A DNA stretch of 64,000 nt, taken from Onchidella celtica. Its lineage: Eukaryota; Mollusca; Gastropoda; Systellommatophora; Onchidiidae. Below, piece by piece: positions 20,764 to 31,373 of this stretch (the first letter of the stretch is position 1; each line of letters opens with the position of its first letter). A program made the translations under genes and the position numbers. The stretch spans positions 13,512,162-13,576,161 of the forward strand of contig OZ007581.1 of assembly GCA_963931925.1 (NCBI GenBank). Reading direction: 5' to 3'. The notes below the pieces were generated by a model, which saw only the letters and a list, made by a program, of their open reading frames with translations, was not told the DNA's origin and did no database searches.

Positions 20764-20842
20764 GCCAGTAGATGAAAGCTTGATTTGTCTGTCCTTTTCC
20801 TTTGTGTTTTACTGTATCATTTCTGTATTAGTTCTTATGTGA
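20764..20842 (+). pseudogene. Possible last receptor exon: fourth membrane helix
   Basis: After the acceptor TCTCATTTCAG the frame reads PVDESLI and LSFSFVFYCIISVLVLM, then TGA. In Cys-loop receptors the last helix follows (V/L)DR-type sequence and ends close to the C-terminus, as here. The support is a single hydrophobic helix, correct order and a splice acceptor, so it is tentative. No upstream exon with a matching donor phase was identified. Confidence 0.35.
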
Positions 20843-20881
20843 GGCTTTGTTTCATATAACTCTGTTTCTTCTTGCCACATT

Positions 20882-21277
20882 TTGACTTTGCCTTATTCTT
20901 CTGTCGATCTAAGTAGAGCTTTTTGTTCAACTCTTGAAAGGGCTGTTTTTGGCTGGCCTCAAAAGGGACAGTTAGAAGTAGTGAGCTTCTCTTCATCAGG
21001 TTTCAAGCAAATATTTTCCATGTACTTTTCAGCTGTGTTTTGGCTCCCGTGGGATGTATTGTTGGGACTGTGCAAGAGATATTACAGCAAACTTCTGACA
21101 CACCCATCCACTCCCTATTCAGCACCAGAGACAGATACATTGTCTGACCTTGACCAAGCCTCCCTCAAAGACGGCGATGGTGAGCACATTAAGAAGAACA
21201 TCCAGGAACCCAAGGTGATGACATCAGCAGCTCTTCATCCAATGGAAATCTCATGCAGGAAACAAGGTCAAGAGTGA
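20882..21277 (+). CDS. 131-codon ORF, function unknown
   Basis: The frame has balanced codon use, unlike the low-complexity ORFs around it. It has one hydrophobic stretch (FSMYFSAVFWLPWDVLLGL) followed by a polar acidic/basic C-terminus (SDLDQASLKDGDGEHIKKN). The only coding difference I see in copy 2 (61087-61482) is a silent GGC to GGT in the Asp-Gly-Asp-Gly segment. An acceptor-like TCTTCATCAG precedes codon 41, so it may be a terminal exon rather than a full gene; otherwise it is 3' untranslated DNA of the receptor-like gene. I do not recognise the family. Confidence 0.3.
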   Translation: MTLPYSSVDLSRAFCSTLERAVFGWPQKGQLEVVSFSSSGFKQIFSMYFSAVFWLPWDVLLGLCKRYYSKLLTHPSTPYSAPETDTLSDLDQASLKDGDGEHIKKNIQEPKVMTSAALHPMEISCRKQGQE

Positions 21278-24200
21278 CAAGCAATGGCAAAAGTCTTGGG
21301 CCCTCTGTTTCTGTTTCTATTTATATTTGCGTTAATCTTTTGCAGCACTGGACTTCTGAGTTACAGTCTGTTAATGCACAAAAAAATGTCTGCGTTTTCA
21401 TAAATCATGGTCCATAGTTGGGCTCTTGGTCATTTCCTCATTCATAATGCTTTTATGCATCTGTTACTGTTGTATGTTTCAAGTATAATTATATTCATTC
21501 TGTGGCCATTTCTTCATTATGAAAAGTAACTTTTCTATGTAGAATCGAACATTGAAATTTGAATGTCTTGTTTGCCTCCTTCATGTTTTTGGTAGGTACT
21601 TAAAATTGTAAAAACATGTCTGTCAAAGCATTGCACTGTATTGAATGCTGCAGACCTTAATAATACAGTGCAATCCTAACATCTTGACATCATCAGGACA
21701 GTCTGCTATGCGTCGAGTAAAGGGAGATAGTCGAAATAGAAGATTCGTGGTGGAAGAGAAAAAAAAAGGGGGGGGGGGGGGAGGGAGATAAAACATTACC
21801 ATTATTGGAAAGGTGTCCAATAAATAACACAGTTATGTCCCTTTTTCTTTCAATTATCGGCATACTATTACTATCATGACCCGTTCCTCCAATATTATTA
21901 TTGTGTGATGGAGTTTTGAGGCAAAGATTTGCTGATATTGGAGAAATGCTGTAATTATACATCAAATGCAAAGTGTTCTACTATTTCTTTTTAACCTCCA
22001 CCTGACTGTTTCTTCAGAAGAAGTGATAATACTGATAAACAGATAGTATGGCAGTTTACCAAGAGATCTAGGGCAAGGCCTTGTATCATCGGCAAATGAA
22101 TATTTTGTGGAAAAAAAAAATTCAGTCTGTAGTACTCTATACTTTTTACTGTCGTGCGCTTATGCCTTATGCATGGCACTCCACACTCGCGTTACTGAAG
22201 CCAAGGGTCATCCTCTGTGTCCACACACCTCCTCTCTTACCCCTCCCTGCCAGCACCACAAAAAGAAATAAAGATGGAGGTCTTATGTGCAGGGAGTTGC
22301 GTGGGCATTTTCGGTAGCACAGTAGTAGATCTAGTGCACTTATTGTGCTCTGGTTGGCGAGAAATGTGTCGATATCTTACTATAATTGAGCTAGAGGGTG
22401 AAAGTGTAAGCAGCTAAAAGTTCGCTACTACGCCATCAAGAATAATCAAACTTGGTGTTTTGGCAGCAAATTTTGTCGAAGAGTTACGTGGACACATTCA
22501 TTTTGAACAAAAATCAGTCTTTACTATTATTCATATTAAAATTTTTTGAGCCGGAAAACCAAGACGCATTTTCATCGAATAGAACAGAAAAGTGTGACCA
22601 GAAATTGCATTCTTGACCTCTCTTTATACATTGGTAGTAGAAAATCAATGTAATGACATCTGCATATTTCTACGTGAAATGGTGATGTAACAGTAAGTTC
22701 TAGTAGTCATTGCATCGAATCCAAAATGCCATTTTAATGTAGCCTAGATCTGGATATATGGCTGGGCTTGAAACACGGAAAATTTGCTAGATTTATCTTT
22801 CGCGGGTCGGCTAGTAAGAGGAAAGAATGGAACAACACGTCGAGTTATGGGGAAATATTTAGTAGCATTAAAGAAAGAATAGGTTGGGACTTCAAAATTG
22901 TGTCGAGCTACCCAGAATGTCGACAAAAGCCATGTCGAGATAAGTGGATTGGACTGTACATGTATTCTATTAATTAAGTGTTCTGTATATAACTGTAAAT
23001 TACAGCAACCTGTATTATGAATTGGAATAGCCTTGTTAATTTTAGACAAATAGAAAATGAATCCATTCCCGCCTAATGCGTCCCAATGCGACACATTTGC
23101 ATCTGTCTAATACGACTACATCTGACCATGCTCGTATCAGCCCAATTCACCCGAATACATCTATCAGTGTGCTATTTATAAAGTCCCTTAGCAACCTGAT
23201 TTAGAGGTATAGTCAGAGTCAGGTTAGAAATGAGATGTCCACTCTTCAGTTAAAAATAAAAATGGATGCATCTAGCTTGTGAACTCTTTTTTCAGTAAGT
23301 TTTGAAATCACAGAATATCGGACGTGCAAACAATGTTTATCAGCTATTCAGTTGTGTTGATGTTTCCACATCAAATGCACTGGTTGCTCCCTTTATAACA
23401 TTCATGTACAAGGTAATAGCTGTTATATTAAATATCACGAGGACTCAAAATGATGACATTTTGGGACAATAGGTGCAGAAAACTGAACAAAATGGTATAT
23501 TTAGCAATGAGTTTCGACTTTATTTTATTGCAATAAATTTCAATTCAACTCATAGACATGTATGTAATATTTCCTGAATTGGCCTTCATTTATCTACATC
23601 TTCGTACCATTTTCACCAACATTGGATAATAATTATGTGCACAAAAATATTTCTTTAAAAATGTCAGACATCAGGAAATTGGAATTAGTTCCCTTTTCTT
23701 AGGCATCTGGGCATGAAAAATGGGGAAGCATTGACTTACATTTTTTTCCCAGCTTTAGGCAGGAAAGGGTTAAGAAACAAAAAATGAAGATAACTGACAT
23801 GTAGGGCAAGATCAGTTACTAGCAAACTATGAAGAAAAAAAGATTTAAAGATACACATACTATCTCTCTATATGTATTTGTTCATACATCCATCCATCCA
23901 TTCATCCATCCATCCATCCATCCATTCATCCATCCATCCGTCCAATTCACCCACCCACCCGTTCTCCCATGCATTATTTTATCCACAGAGCATAGTATTT
24001 TAACTTTAATGAAAACTTGTTTCATGAGCAAAGAACAGATATGGACAAAGAAATTTTCCTCTTATCATACTGTTATTATTTCATTGTTTTTGTACTATCT
24101 CAACATGTTTTCCTCTAGTATATTCACTCTTACATATTTGTTATAACTAAGGACTGTCTTAACTATAACGTCGTTATGGGTTTCTGGGGAAAGAAATAGA

Positions 24201-24982
24201 ATTTTCTTCCCCGTTTCACAAACCAGTGTAAATTTGAATGCTTGGGGCCTCCTAAACCCTCGGGGCCCCCGGTCAACTTCCCAATGTGCCCATGCATTAA
24301 GACAGCTCTAGTTATAACTGCAGCAAATGAACAACAAAAAGCCTTTCTGCTCCATGTCTGACACATTTCTGAAAATAAACTCTGCTTTGAAAACAATACT
24401 GACAATTCTTATGTTTTTCTGTATAATTCTCCAGGTGTGTCTTTGTCCACAAGAAGCCTGTGTGAATAAGAGAAGAGAAATTTGGAGTCTATTTTCACAA
24501 AAATCATGAATTCTAACGTGTGTGAAACATCTGGTATTGCTTGACTACTGTGTATATCAATAGTAGAACACACATACAGTTCAGTCATAAATCAATCATT
24601 CAATGCATTTGTTTATTTGTTTGCTATTAAATTGTACATCTTAAAGTGCACAGACAAATCTTAACCCACACTGCATCGCTAGGTCTAGCCCAAAATGGCA
24701 GACCAACACACTCTGCATTGTCTGTAAATATGGTCTATGAAAAAGGTCCGTACAAATACAAAAATAACTCTGATCTTAAAAGAGTTAATTATCAACAAAT
24801 TTCTCTCTGAGGAAGAAAAAGAGGAGTAAGACTAAGAAGAAGTCTCTTGGGTAATTGACAAAAAAGTAAATGATGAGAAATTTGATACTGTAGGGCATAT
24901 TTTGAAAAGATCCGTTAACTTAAATGTTCTTAATGATGAAGTGGCAAGAAGACCAAGAGGGAGATGATATCGATTTGACAAT
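21278..24982. other. Long stretch without recognised genes
   Basis: Contents seen: a perfect 13 bp inverted repeat (21630-21642 with 21662-21674), an A/G-rich run at 21757-21790 with variable G-tract, a ~33 bp segment at 21815-21860 absent from copy 2, an (ATCC)n tract at 23886-23945, and short inverted arms CTGTCTTAA/TTAAGACAG about 150 bp apart near 24154-24304 that could mark a small decayed element. A 69-codon ORF at 22768-22977 is present in both copies but unrecognised. Confidence 0.4.
23886..23945. repeat. (ATCC)n microsatellite
   Basis: Runs of CATC with TTC and GTC interruptions, extending into CCCACCCACCC. Confidence 0.9.
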
Positions 24983-27900
24983 CATCATCATCATTGCCTT
25001 TCTCACCCTGGATCAGGGTATAGGCCACCAACAAACACCTTCCATTCCTCTCTATCATGGGCCAGCCTCTTTACATTATTCCAAGTCTTTGCGCTTCGTT
25101 GCACATCATTTTCTCTGGCTCTTCTCCACGTTCCGCGCGGCCTTCCTCTTGATCTCTTGCCCTGGGGATTCCAGTCCAATACCTTCTTCGTGATGCTGTT
25201 TCCTGGCCTCCTGAGAGTGTGGCCGATCCATCTCCATCGCCTCCTACCAATTTCCTCTCTGACTGGGTTCTGTCTTGTTCTTTTCCATACAATTTCATTG
25301 CTGACCTTGTCTGTCCATCTGATCTTAAGTAGCTTCCTCAAACATCTGTTGATGAAAACTTGGATTCTCTTTATGCAGGCCTGGGACGCATTCCAAGTCT
25401 CACATCCATACAACAGGACTGACTTCACGTTCGAGTTGAATATCCTCAGCTTTGTTTTTAGAGATATATCCTTGGTTCTCCAAATCTTGCTTAAGGATGT
25501 GAAAGCTGCCTGTGCCTTTCCAATTCGTGCTTTGACTTCTGCCTCTGTTCCTCCCTTATTGTCAATGATACTACCAAGATAGCAGAAGGACTCTACATCT
25601 TCCAGTGGTTGATCTCCTACTGTGACTTGTTCGCTTAGGGGTGCAACAATTTTTAGGACCTTCGACTTCGCGGGATGTATCCTCAATCCAATAGATTCTG
25701 AAATTTTGTTTAGAGCTGTAGTCTTTGCTTGCATCTGGTCGTGTGTGTGCGACAATAGTGCCAAGTCATCTGCAAAATCTAGATCGTCCAGCTGTGTCCA
25801 TGGGGTCCATTGTATGCCATTTCTTCCTCCACTGGTGGTTTCTTTCATAAGCCAATCAATCACCAGGATAAACAGAAATGGGGACAGCAAACAACCCTGC
25901 CTAACACCAGTCTTGATATCAAAGCTGTCAGTAAGCTCACCATCATGTACGACTCTGCAACTTGTCCCCTCGTACATGCTCTTGATAAGATTCACCATCT
26001 TCTCTGGGATTCCATAATGTCTCAATATTCTCCACAGTGTTTCTCTATCGATGCTATCAAAGGCCTTCTCGTAGTCAAGGAAGTTCACTATCAGTTGGGA
26101 GTTCCACTCTAGCGACTGCTCTACTATGATTCTCAGCGTGGCGATCTGGTCGGTGGTTGATCGATTACTCCTGAAACCAGCTTGCTCCTCGCGAAGTTTT
26201 TGGTCTGTTGCATTCTGTATTCGCTTGAGAATAATCCGATTGAAAACCTTTCCTGGGATGGAGAGAAGTGTGATTCCTCTGTAGTTACTACAATTGCTGA
26301 GGTCCCCTTTTTTTGGGAGCTTCACGAGGTGTCCTTCCTTCCAGTCCTTTGGAAACTTGCCTCCGATCCAAATCCTCGAGAATAGTGAGTGCAGACCCTC
26401 TGCAGCCCCAGCAGCATCTGCCTTCAGCGCCTCTGGTGGGATCTGGTCTGGTCCAGCTGCCTTGCCTCGATTTAACTGCTTTATGGCATCATTAATCTCT
26501 GCTTTAGTCGGAGGGTCGCAACTGATCGGTAAATCATTTCTTGCGGGTAGAATGTCGGGTGGGTTGCTTGGTGGAGGTCTGTTCAAGAGGCTGTTAAAAT
26601 GTTCTATCCATCTTTTTGCCTGAGCTTCCTTTCCAAAAATAGCCTTCCTGTTGTAATCCTTGACAGGAACTTCAGGTTTTCCATATTTTCCAGCAAGAGT
26701 CTTTGTAGTCTGGTAGAGGATCCTCATGTGTCCTCCTGTTGCTGCCTTCTCTGCTTTCTCTGCTAACATTCCTATGAACTCCTCTTTGTCTTTTTTAATT
26801 GATTTTTTGACGTCTTTAGCTGATGCTCGGTACTCTTCCTGGTTACCAACTCTTGAGCTTCTTGTACGACTTGCATTTACCCGTTCTTTTAGGTCTCTTC
26901 TTATCCTTATCAAGTCCAGTGATTTTTGACTGATCCATTCCTTGTGTTCCACTTTCTTTTCCCCAATAACATCCTGACATGTCGATGTAAATACTCCTTT
27001 TACCTTAGCCCAGTGAGTCTCCAAATCTACTGTCTCTTCGAGGTCAACAAGGGGTTTGAATCTATTCCTCAGTGTCAGCTGGAACTCTTCCTTCTTGTCT
27101 CCATCCAGAAGGCTCACTTGAAACTTTCTCCTCTTTGTTCCTGCTCTGGTACCTTGTTTCTTGAGGCGGAGTTTGAGTCTTGCCAGCAGCATGTGATGGT
27201 CAGATCCAACATCTGCTCCTCTCTGTACTATGACATCCTCTAGTGAGCGTCTGAATCGTCGGGTGATGCAAAAGTGGTCAATCTGATTTTCAGTTACTCC
27301 ATCCGGTGAAATCCAAGTGGCCTTATGGATCCTCTTGTGTGGGAATACTGAACCTCCAATCACATAGCTGTTAAATGCGCAGAAACTTGCAAACCGCTCT
27401 CCATTCTCATTCATTTGTCCTAAACCATTGCACCCCATAATGTCCTCATACCCTGTATTGTCCTGTCCTATCTTGGCATTGGCGTCTCCCATTATAATGT
27501 TCACATCTTTTCTTGGCAATGTGTCAACTATTTCCTGAAGCTGGTTGTAGAAGTCGTCCTTGTCCTCATCGGTTGCTTCATTTGTTGGGGCGTATATCTG
27601 CACAATGTTCATGTTGATGTTCTTGTTCTTAGTAGTAAATGATGCCAATATAATTCTCCTTCCATAGGGTTCCCATCCCCTCAGTGACCTCTGGGCGTGC
27701 TTGCTCAAGATGATCGCTACTCCTTCTGTATGCTTTTTGTCCTCCCTTCCAGAATACAAAATCTTTTCCCCAGTATTAAGTTGTTTCAGTCCGGACTGTA
27801 TCCAGCGGGTCTCGCTAACTCCAAGTATGTGCAGTCTGTATCGCCTCATCTCCATTGTAACCTGGGCACTCTTTCCTGCTTCATACATGGAGCGGACATT

Positions 27901-28225
27901 CCACGACGCAATCCGGAGTGACTTGCTTGATGAAGGAGCAGTCGGGCCAGTGGCGTCCTTTCGGCTTTGTCCATTGTCCTTCATTGAATCTACAGGTGCA
28001 GATGCTCCCCCTTCTCCCAAGATAAAAGACTGATTTGAAGTATTTGCTTGTGTTTCTGTAACTGGTTTATTTTTACAGGGTGGGTAGTTGGCCCACCGCC
28101 AACTGGCTCTTCTCGGGAGACCAGGACCTTTGCACCTTTAGTCGCCTCTTACGACACGCAGTATCACGTCAGATGTATTCTCTGCTGTCCCTCTTCTACA
28201 AGAGAGCCCCGCATCTGCACGGGCG
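24983..28225 (-). mobile_element. RTE-like non-LTR retrotransposon, apparently full length
   Basis: The element is flanked by an 11 bp target-site duplication GATTTGACAAT (24972-24982 and 28226-28236). On the minus strand it has a ~205 bp 5' leader, one long ORF, and a 3' end of only about 20 bases consisting of (ATG)n. A short 3' UTR with a trinucleotide tail, a 3.2 kb length, and an N-terminal AP-type endonuclease fit the RTE group; clade assignment is by these features only. The related copy at 44111-47320 lacks the first ~31 bases. Confidence 0.88.
25003..28020 (-). CDS. Retrotransposon endonuclease/reverse transcriptase, intact 1005 residues
   Basis: The N-terminal AP endonuclease (about residues 35-275) shows IASWNVRSM, SETRW, VQIYAPTNE, GDANAKIG and GSDHHML. 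The central reverse transcriptase (about 540-800) shows NYRGITLLSIPGK, EEQAGFRSNRSTTDQ, FLDYEKAFDSIDRETLW, GVRQGCLLSPFLF and the catalytic DLDFADDLALLS. The C-terminal part has CETWNASQ and RRWRWIGHTLRRPGNS, then GKRSRGRPRGTWRR, a basic tail common in these elements. The encoded enzyme would nick target DNA and reverse-transcribe its own RNA there. No stop or frameshift is seen and all catalytic residues are present, so this copy may be competent. The ATG at 28020 is the first in-frame start giving the complete endonuclease. Confidence 0.92.
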   Translation of the reverse strand: MGEGGASAPVDSMKDNGQSRKDATGPTAPSSSKSLRIASWNVRSMYEAGKSAQVTMEMRRYRLHILGVSETRWIQSGLKQLNTGEKILYSGREDKKHTEGVAIILSKHAQRSLRGWEPYGRRIILASFTTKNKNINMNIVQIYAPTNEATDEDKDDFYNQLQEIVDTLPRKDVNIIMGDANAKIGQDNTGYEDIMGCNGLGQMNENGERFASFCAFNSYVIGGSVFPHKRIHKATWISPDGVTENQIDHFCITRRFRRSLEDVIVQRGADVGSDHHMLLARLKLRLKKQGTRAGTKRRKFQVSLLDGDKKEEFQLTLRNRFKPLVDLEETVDLETHWAKVKGVFTSTCQDVIGEKKVEHKEWISQKSLDLIRIRRDLKERVNASRTRSSRVGNQEEYRASAKDVKKSIKKDKEEFIGMLAEKAEKAATGGHMRILYQTTKTLAGKYGKPEVPVKDYNRKAIFGKEAQAKRWIEHFNSLLNRPPPSNPPDILPARNDLPISCDPPTKAEINDAIKQLNRGKAAGPDQIPPEALKADAAGAAEGLHSLFSRIWIGGKFPKDWKEGHLVKLPKKGDLSNCSNYRGITLLSIPGKVFNRIILKRIQNATDQKLREEQAGFRSNRSTTDQIATLRIIVEQSLEWNSQLIVNFLDYEKAFDSIDRETLWRILRHYGIPEKMVNLIKSMYEGTSCRVVHDGELTDSFDIKTGVRQGCLLSPFLFILVIDWLMKETTSGGRNGIQWTPWTQLDDLDFADDLALLSHTHDQMQAKTTALNKISESIGLRIHPAKSKVLKIVAPLSEQVTVGDQPLEDVESFCYLGSIIDNKGGTEAEVKARIGKAQAAFTSLSKIWRTKDISLKTKLRIFNSNVKSVLLYGCETWNASQACIKRIQVFINRCLRKLLKIRWTDKVSNEIVWKRTRQNPVREEIGRRRWRWIGHTLRRPGNSITKKVLDWNPQGKRSRGRPRGTWRRARENDVQRSAKTWNNVKRLAHDREEWKVFVGGLYPDPG

Positions 28226-28869
28226 GATTTGACAATAGAGATGATAAAAAGAAAAGAAGTGTAAATTCGATGGTGATGTACTATCTATTACAGGCTAAAC
28301 GGTGTGCCTCCAAAACCTGAGAGAGGTGGTCAGAAATAATCAGTAATGATATAGAACTACTCGGCAGATGTATCAGAATTGGGTAGCGAAGGCATACAAA
28401 ATCATGCACCCTATTATTATTTAAATTTGGAGGCATTCAGTGTTGTAAAGCAGAGGCCGAATTTACAGGGGGACAAAAGTGGTAGCGTAACTGCCTCGTC
28501 CCCTCCCCCAGCCCCACTGCTAGAGCAAAAAATTACAGTGAGTTTAATTATGTTGTCTAAATTGTTGAGTCGGCCATTGTCAGCTATGGAAACTAAAGAG
28601 TACATTGGAGCATAGCTGTGGCCTTCGGAATTTGGCTCATCTAAACAATTTACTTGGAGTAAGCAAGCATTATGTAAACAAGTATATTTACTTCAGATAC
28701 ATCACCCATTTAACCTTTTTTATTATGAACATAAAACATAATCTACATGTATTACAGTTTGCCCATTTTGTTACAAAATGTCAATTTTCCCACTGCTTTT
28801 GTCCTTTCCCGCTCTTCCATTCAAAATCAATAGGTCCCTCATGTTACATAATGCTGATTAATCTATGAC
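28226..28869. other. No gene recognised
   Basis: Begins with the retrotransposon's target-site duplication. An 87-codon ORF (28605-28868) and a 78-codon ORF (28379-28615) have no recognisable features. Confidence 0.4.
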
Positions 28870-29335
28870 CATATTATTCATTCACTCCCCTGTCTTCACT
28901 AATTCTGTGCACTTACAGGTTACAATTAATGATATCATCTTCATTGATTCCATGCCAATTGTTTAAAACATTATTTCTATCAGTATAGTCACATAAACTT
29001 ACATCACCTAACAATCCTGTTCTTGCGTTCAGATCTCCAACTACAACAATACTACCACAGTCAGACAACTAAGCTACTTTCTGTTCCAGCATCTCACAGC
29101 CATCAACCCCTTTGGCCCGGTCACTACGTGTCAACATAGATAGTTTAATATAAGGAAATATGACGTATAAATCTCCATGAAATCCAGAAAATTGTTTTGA
29201 AAACTCAAAAACCAAACTGTCTTCAAAATCCCATTTATATTCAGTCACTGTCTCCCAGATCTCCTTTTCAAACAAGCAAACTGAACCCTGAATAGGGAAA
29301 AGTTGTCCAAGTGCTAGCGAATCAGTAAAAAATTG
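28870..29335 (-). pseudogene. Endonuclease-domain fragment of a second non-LTR retrotransposon
   Basis: On the minus strand the frame reads FSGFHGDLYVIFPYI, then GVDGCEMLEQKVA, a TAG stop, and in the same frame LSDCGSIVVVGDLNARTG, then DIINCN. The GDLNARTG word is the active-site Asp-Asn block of AP endonucleases in non-LTR elements, here preceded by a xVxFxYI block as in CR1/RTE-type endonucleases. It differs from the GDANAKIG of the intact element, so it is another family. No reverse transcriptase follows. Confidence 0.65.
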
Positions 29336-29364
29336 ATGTTAAACTTACAAACAAACAAAAAAAA

Positions 29365-29722
29365 GTTTCACAAGTCTGACGTACAAGTCCGAGAAGTTGG
29401 CCAAAAAATTTTCAGAAGTCTGACGCACAAGTCCGAGACGTTAGCTGAACAATTATGACAAATCCTATTCACAATCCCAGATGATAGCTGAAAAATTATG
29501 ACAAATCCTATTCACAATCCGAGAATTTCTTGAAAAATTCCCACAAGTCTGAGTTAAAAATCCAACAAGTTGGCCAAAAAATCCTGTAAGTCCGACATGG
29601 AACGCCGAGAAATTGGCCGAAAAATTCCTTCAAGTCTAATGTAAAAGTCCGACAAGTTGACCAAAAAAATTTGTTGAAAAATTCTGACAAGTCGCGCAAA
29701 TCCAACAAGTTGGATAAAAAAT
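29365..29722. repeat. Degenerate minisatellite (AAGTCCGAC...GTTGGCCAAAAAAT)
   Basis: Alternating words CAAGTC(C/T)GA and AAGTTGGCCAAAAAAT recur about six to eight times with period variations of roughly 30-60 bp. Two 48 bp units near 29445-29520, containing ATGACAAATCCTATTCACAA, are nearly identical. ORFs across it are by-products of the repeat. Confidence 0.7.
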
Positions 29723-29961
29723 CCGTTGTTTACATACAGTTTTATAATTTTATTGTTACAGACATATTTTGTTGTAAACATTTTATATAAATAAGAAGAA
29801 ATACATGTATGTAAAAAGATTTACTCATATACGCAAGTTTTTTAAACTGTAAATTTGTATTAGTTCCAGTAATCAAAAAGTACATACCAATTTCACAAAT
29901 CTTGACTGGTGATTGTTTTAAGTATACTGAATGAATTAAATGCGGTAATGAACTAAGGGAA

Positions 29962-29962
<1 letters not shown>

Positions 29963-30048
<86 letters not shown>

Positions 30049-30205
30049 CCTAGTTGTATGTGTCGCCCACCCCCCCTCTCTCTCTCTCCTTGTCTTTCTC
30101 TCTGTGTCTGTCTGTCTCCCTCCCTGTCTCTCTCTCTCCCTGTCTCTCTCTCTCTCCCTGTCTGTGTGTGTGTGTGTGTGTGTGTGTTATCTCTCTCTCG
30201 CTCTA
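29963..30205. repeat. Long (CT)n and (GT)n microsatellites
   Basis: An almost pure CT tract (29963-30045), then mixed CT/CCCT tracts and a GT tract (30163-30187). Confidence 0.9.
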
Positions 30206-30499
30206 ATTAGCCATAAAAAAAAATTAAAAAACCCAAAGCTTGTAAGTCGCCTCGTCTGAAGGGGCATGTAACTCACGCAGAAGATGAAGGCAACGAAACG
30301 AAAGCAGAAAAAGATATAGGCTGTTACTTGACTTTTGCTCTTTTCTACACAATTGGCAGCCATGAATTAAAAGGATACAGTTAATGTGGGTCACAGAAGC
30401 GCCATGTCACTTACCAAAAAAAAAAATATGTTGGGGATTGGGAGGGGAGGGGGGGGGGGGGGCTATTAACAAAATCAGATGAAAATGGGGACCATCAGC

Positions 30500-30835
30500 C
30501 GAGAGACCAAACAGCTTTCCACTGGAGAGAGAGAAGGAAAGAGAGATTTATGGAGAGAGAGAGAGAGGAAGAGAGAAAGAAGTGGGTCTATTTGCGAAGC
30601 TCCACAGCACAGTGTAAGGTGAGCCACGAGAAAACTGAATTGCTCACCATTAACCCCCCCCCCCCCCACTCCCTTTCTACATGCCCAAGAAAGAGAGAGA
30701 GAGGGAGGGAGAGAGAAAAGGAGAGAGCGAGAGATCAGATGGCTTTATTTGCGAAGCTCCACAGTGCAAGGTGTGTCATGAGAAAACTGAACCGCTCACC
30801 ACAAAGCCCACCCCACCCCTCCACCCCTCCCCCAC
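30500..30835. repeat. Two-unit tandem repeat (~165 bp) with GA and C tracts
   Basis: Both units contain ATTTGCGAAGCTCCACAG, a GTGCAAGGT-like block and GAGAAAACTGAA followed by GCTCACCA and a C-rich tract, preceded by GAGAGA runs. ORFs here are low complexity. Confidence 0.75.
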
Positions 30836-31333
30836 ATATCCAAAGACATGCTCACAAGTACGTTTTATCAGCTCACTTTGTTGAATGTGTTGCACAGAAT
30901 CTCTGCAGTTCCAGGTCGTCTCTTTGACTAAGTCAGGTGTGTTGCTCTCTAGGAATTTACTCTAAGCAAAAGTGATGGGGTGTTTCAAACAATGATGGAT
31001 TACCTTATGTGCAGTGTTAAATAAGCTACAAGTACTTTGAAACCGTTTCTTACAAGGTGAAGTCCATGATGATCTACGACTGTACTTATTGTACACGGTG
31101 AGGAGATAAACGTTCCATTGAGCAATCGTTTGACTGCAAGTTTGTCAATGGTAATACCGCGTACGTGTAAACCGTGTAATGATACATGTAGTTAATGCTA
31201 CCGTACAATAAATAATGAAATAAATAAACAAACAGATAAATAGAGTGATGCGGGGGGGGGGGCTAGCTTGTTAATAAGTTATAGGCCTCTAACAAGCTTA
31301 AATTTGGTAACTTGATCTTTTAATTTCTCTCTC

Positions 31334-31373
<40 letters not shown>

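Noticed and set aside
21630..21674. microRNA precursor
   Set aside because: A 13 bp stem is too short and the flanks do not pair; kept only as a low-interest inverted repeat.
25003..28033. Plus-strand ORFs of 60-141 codons opposite the retrotransposon gene
   Set aside because: They are antisense shadows of the 1005-codon reverse transcriptase ORF.
30475..30927. Low-complexity ORFs with EREREK or PPPP runs
   Set aside because: They are translations of GA and C tracts in a two-unit tandem repeat.
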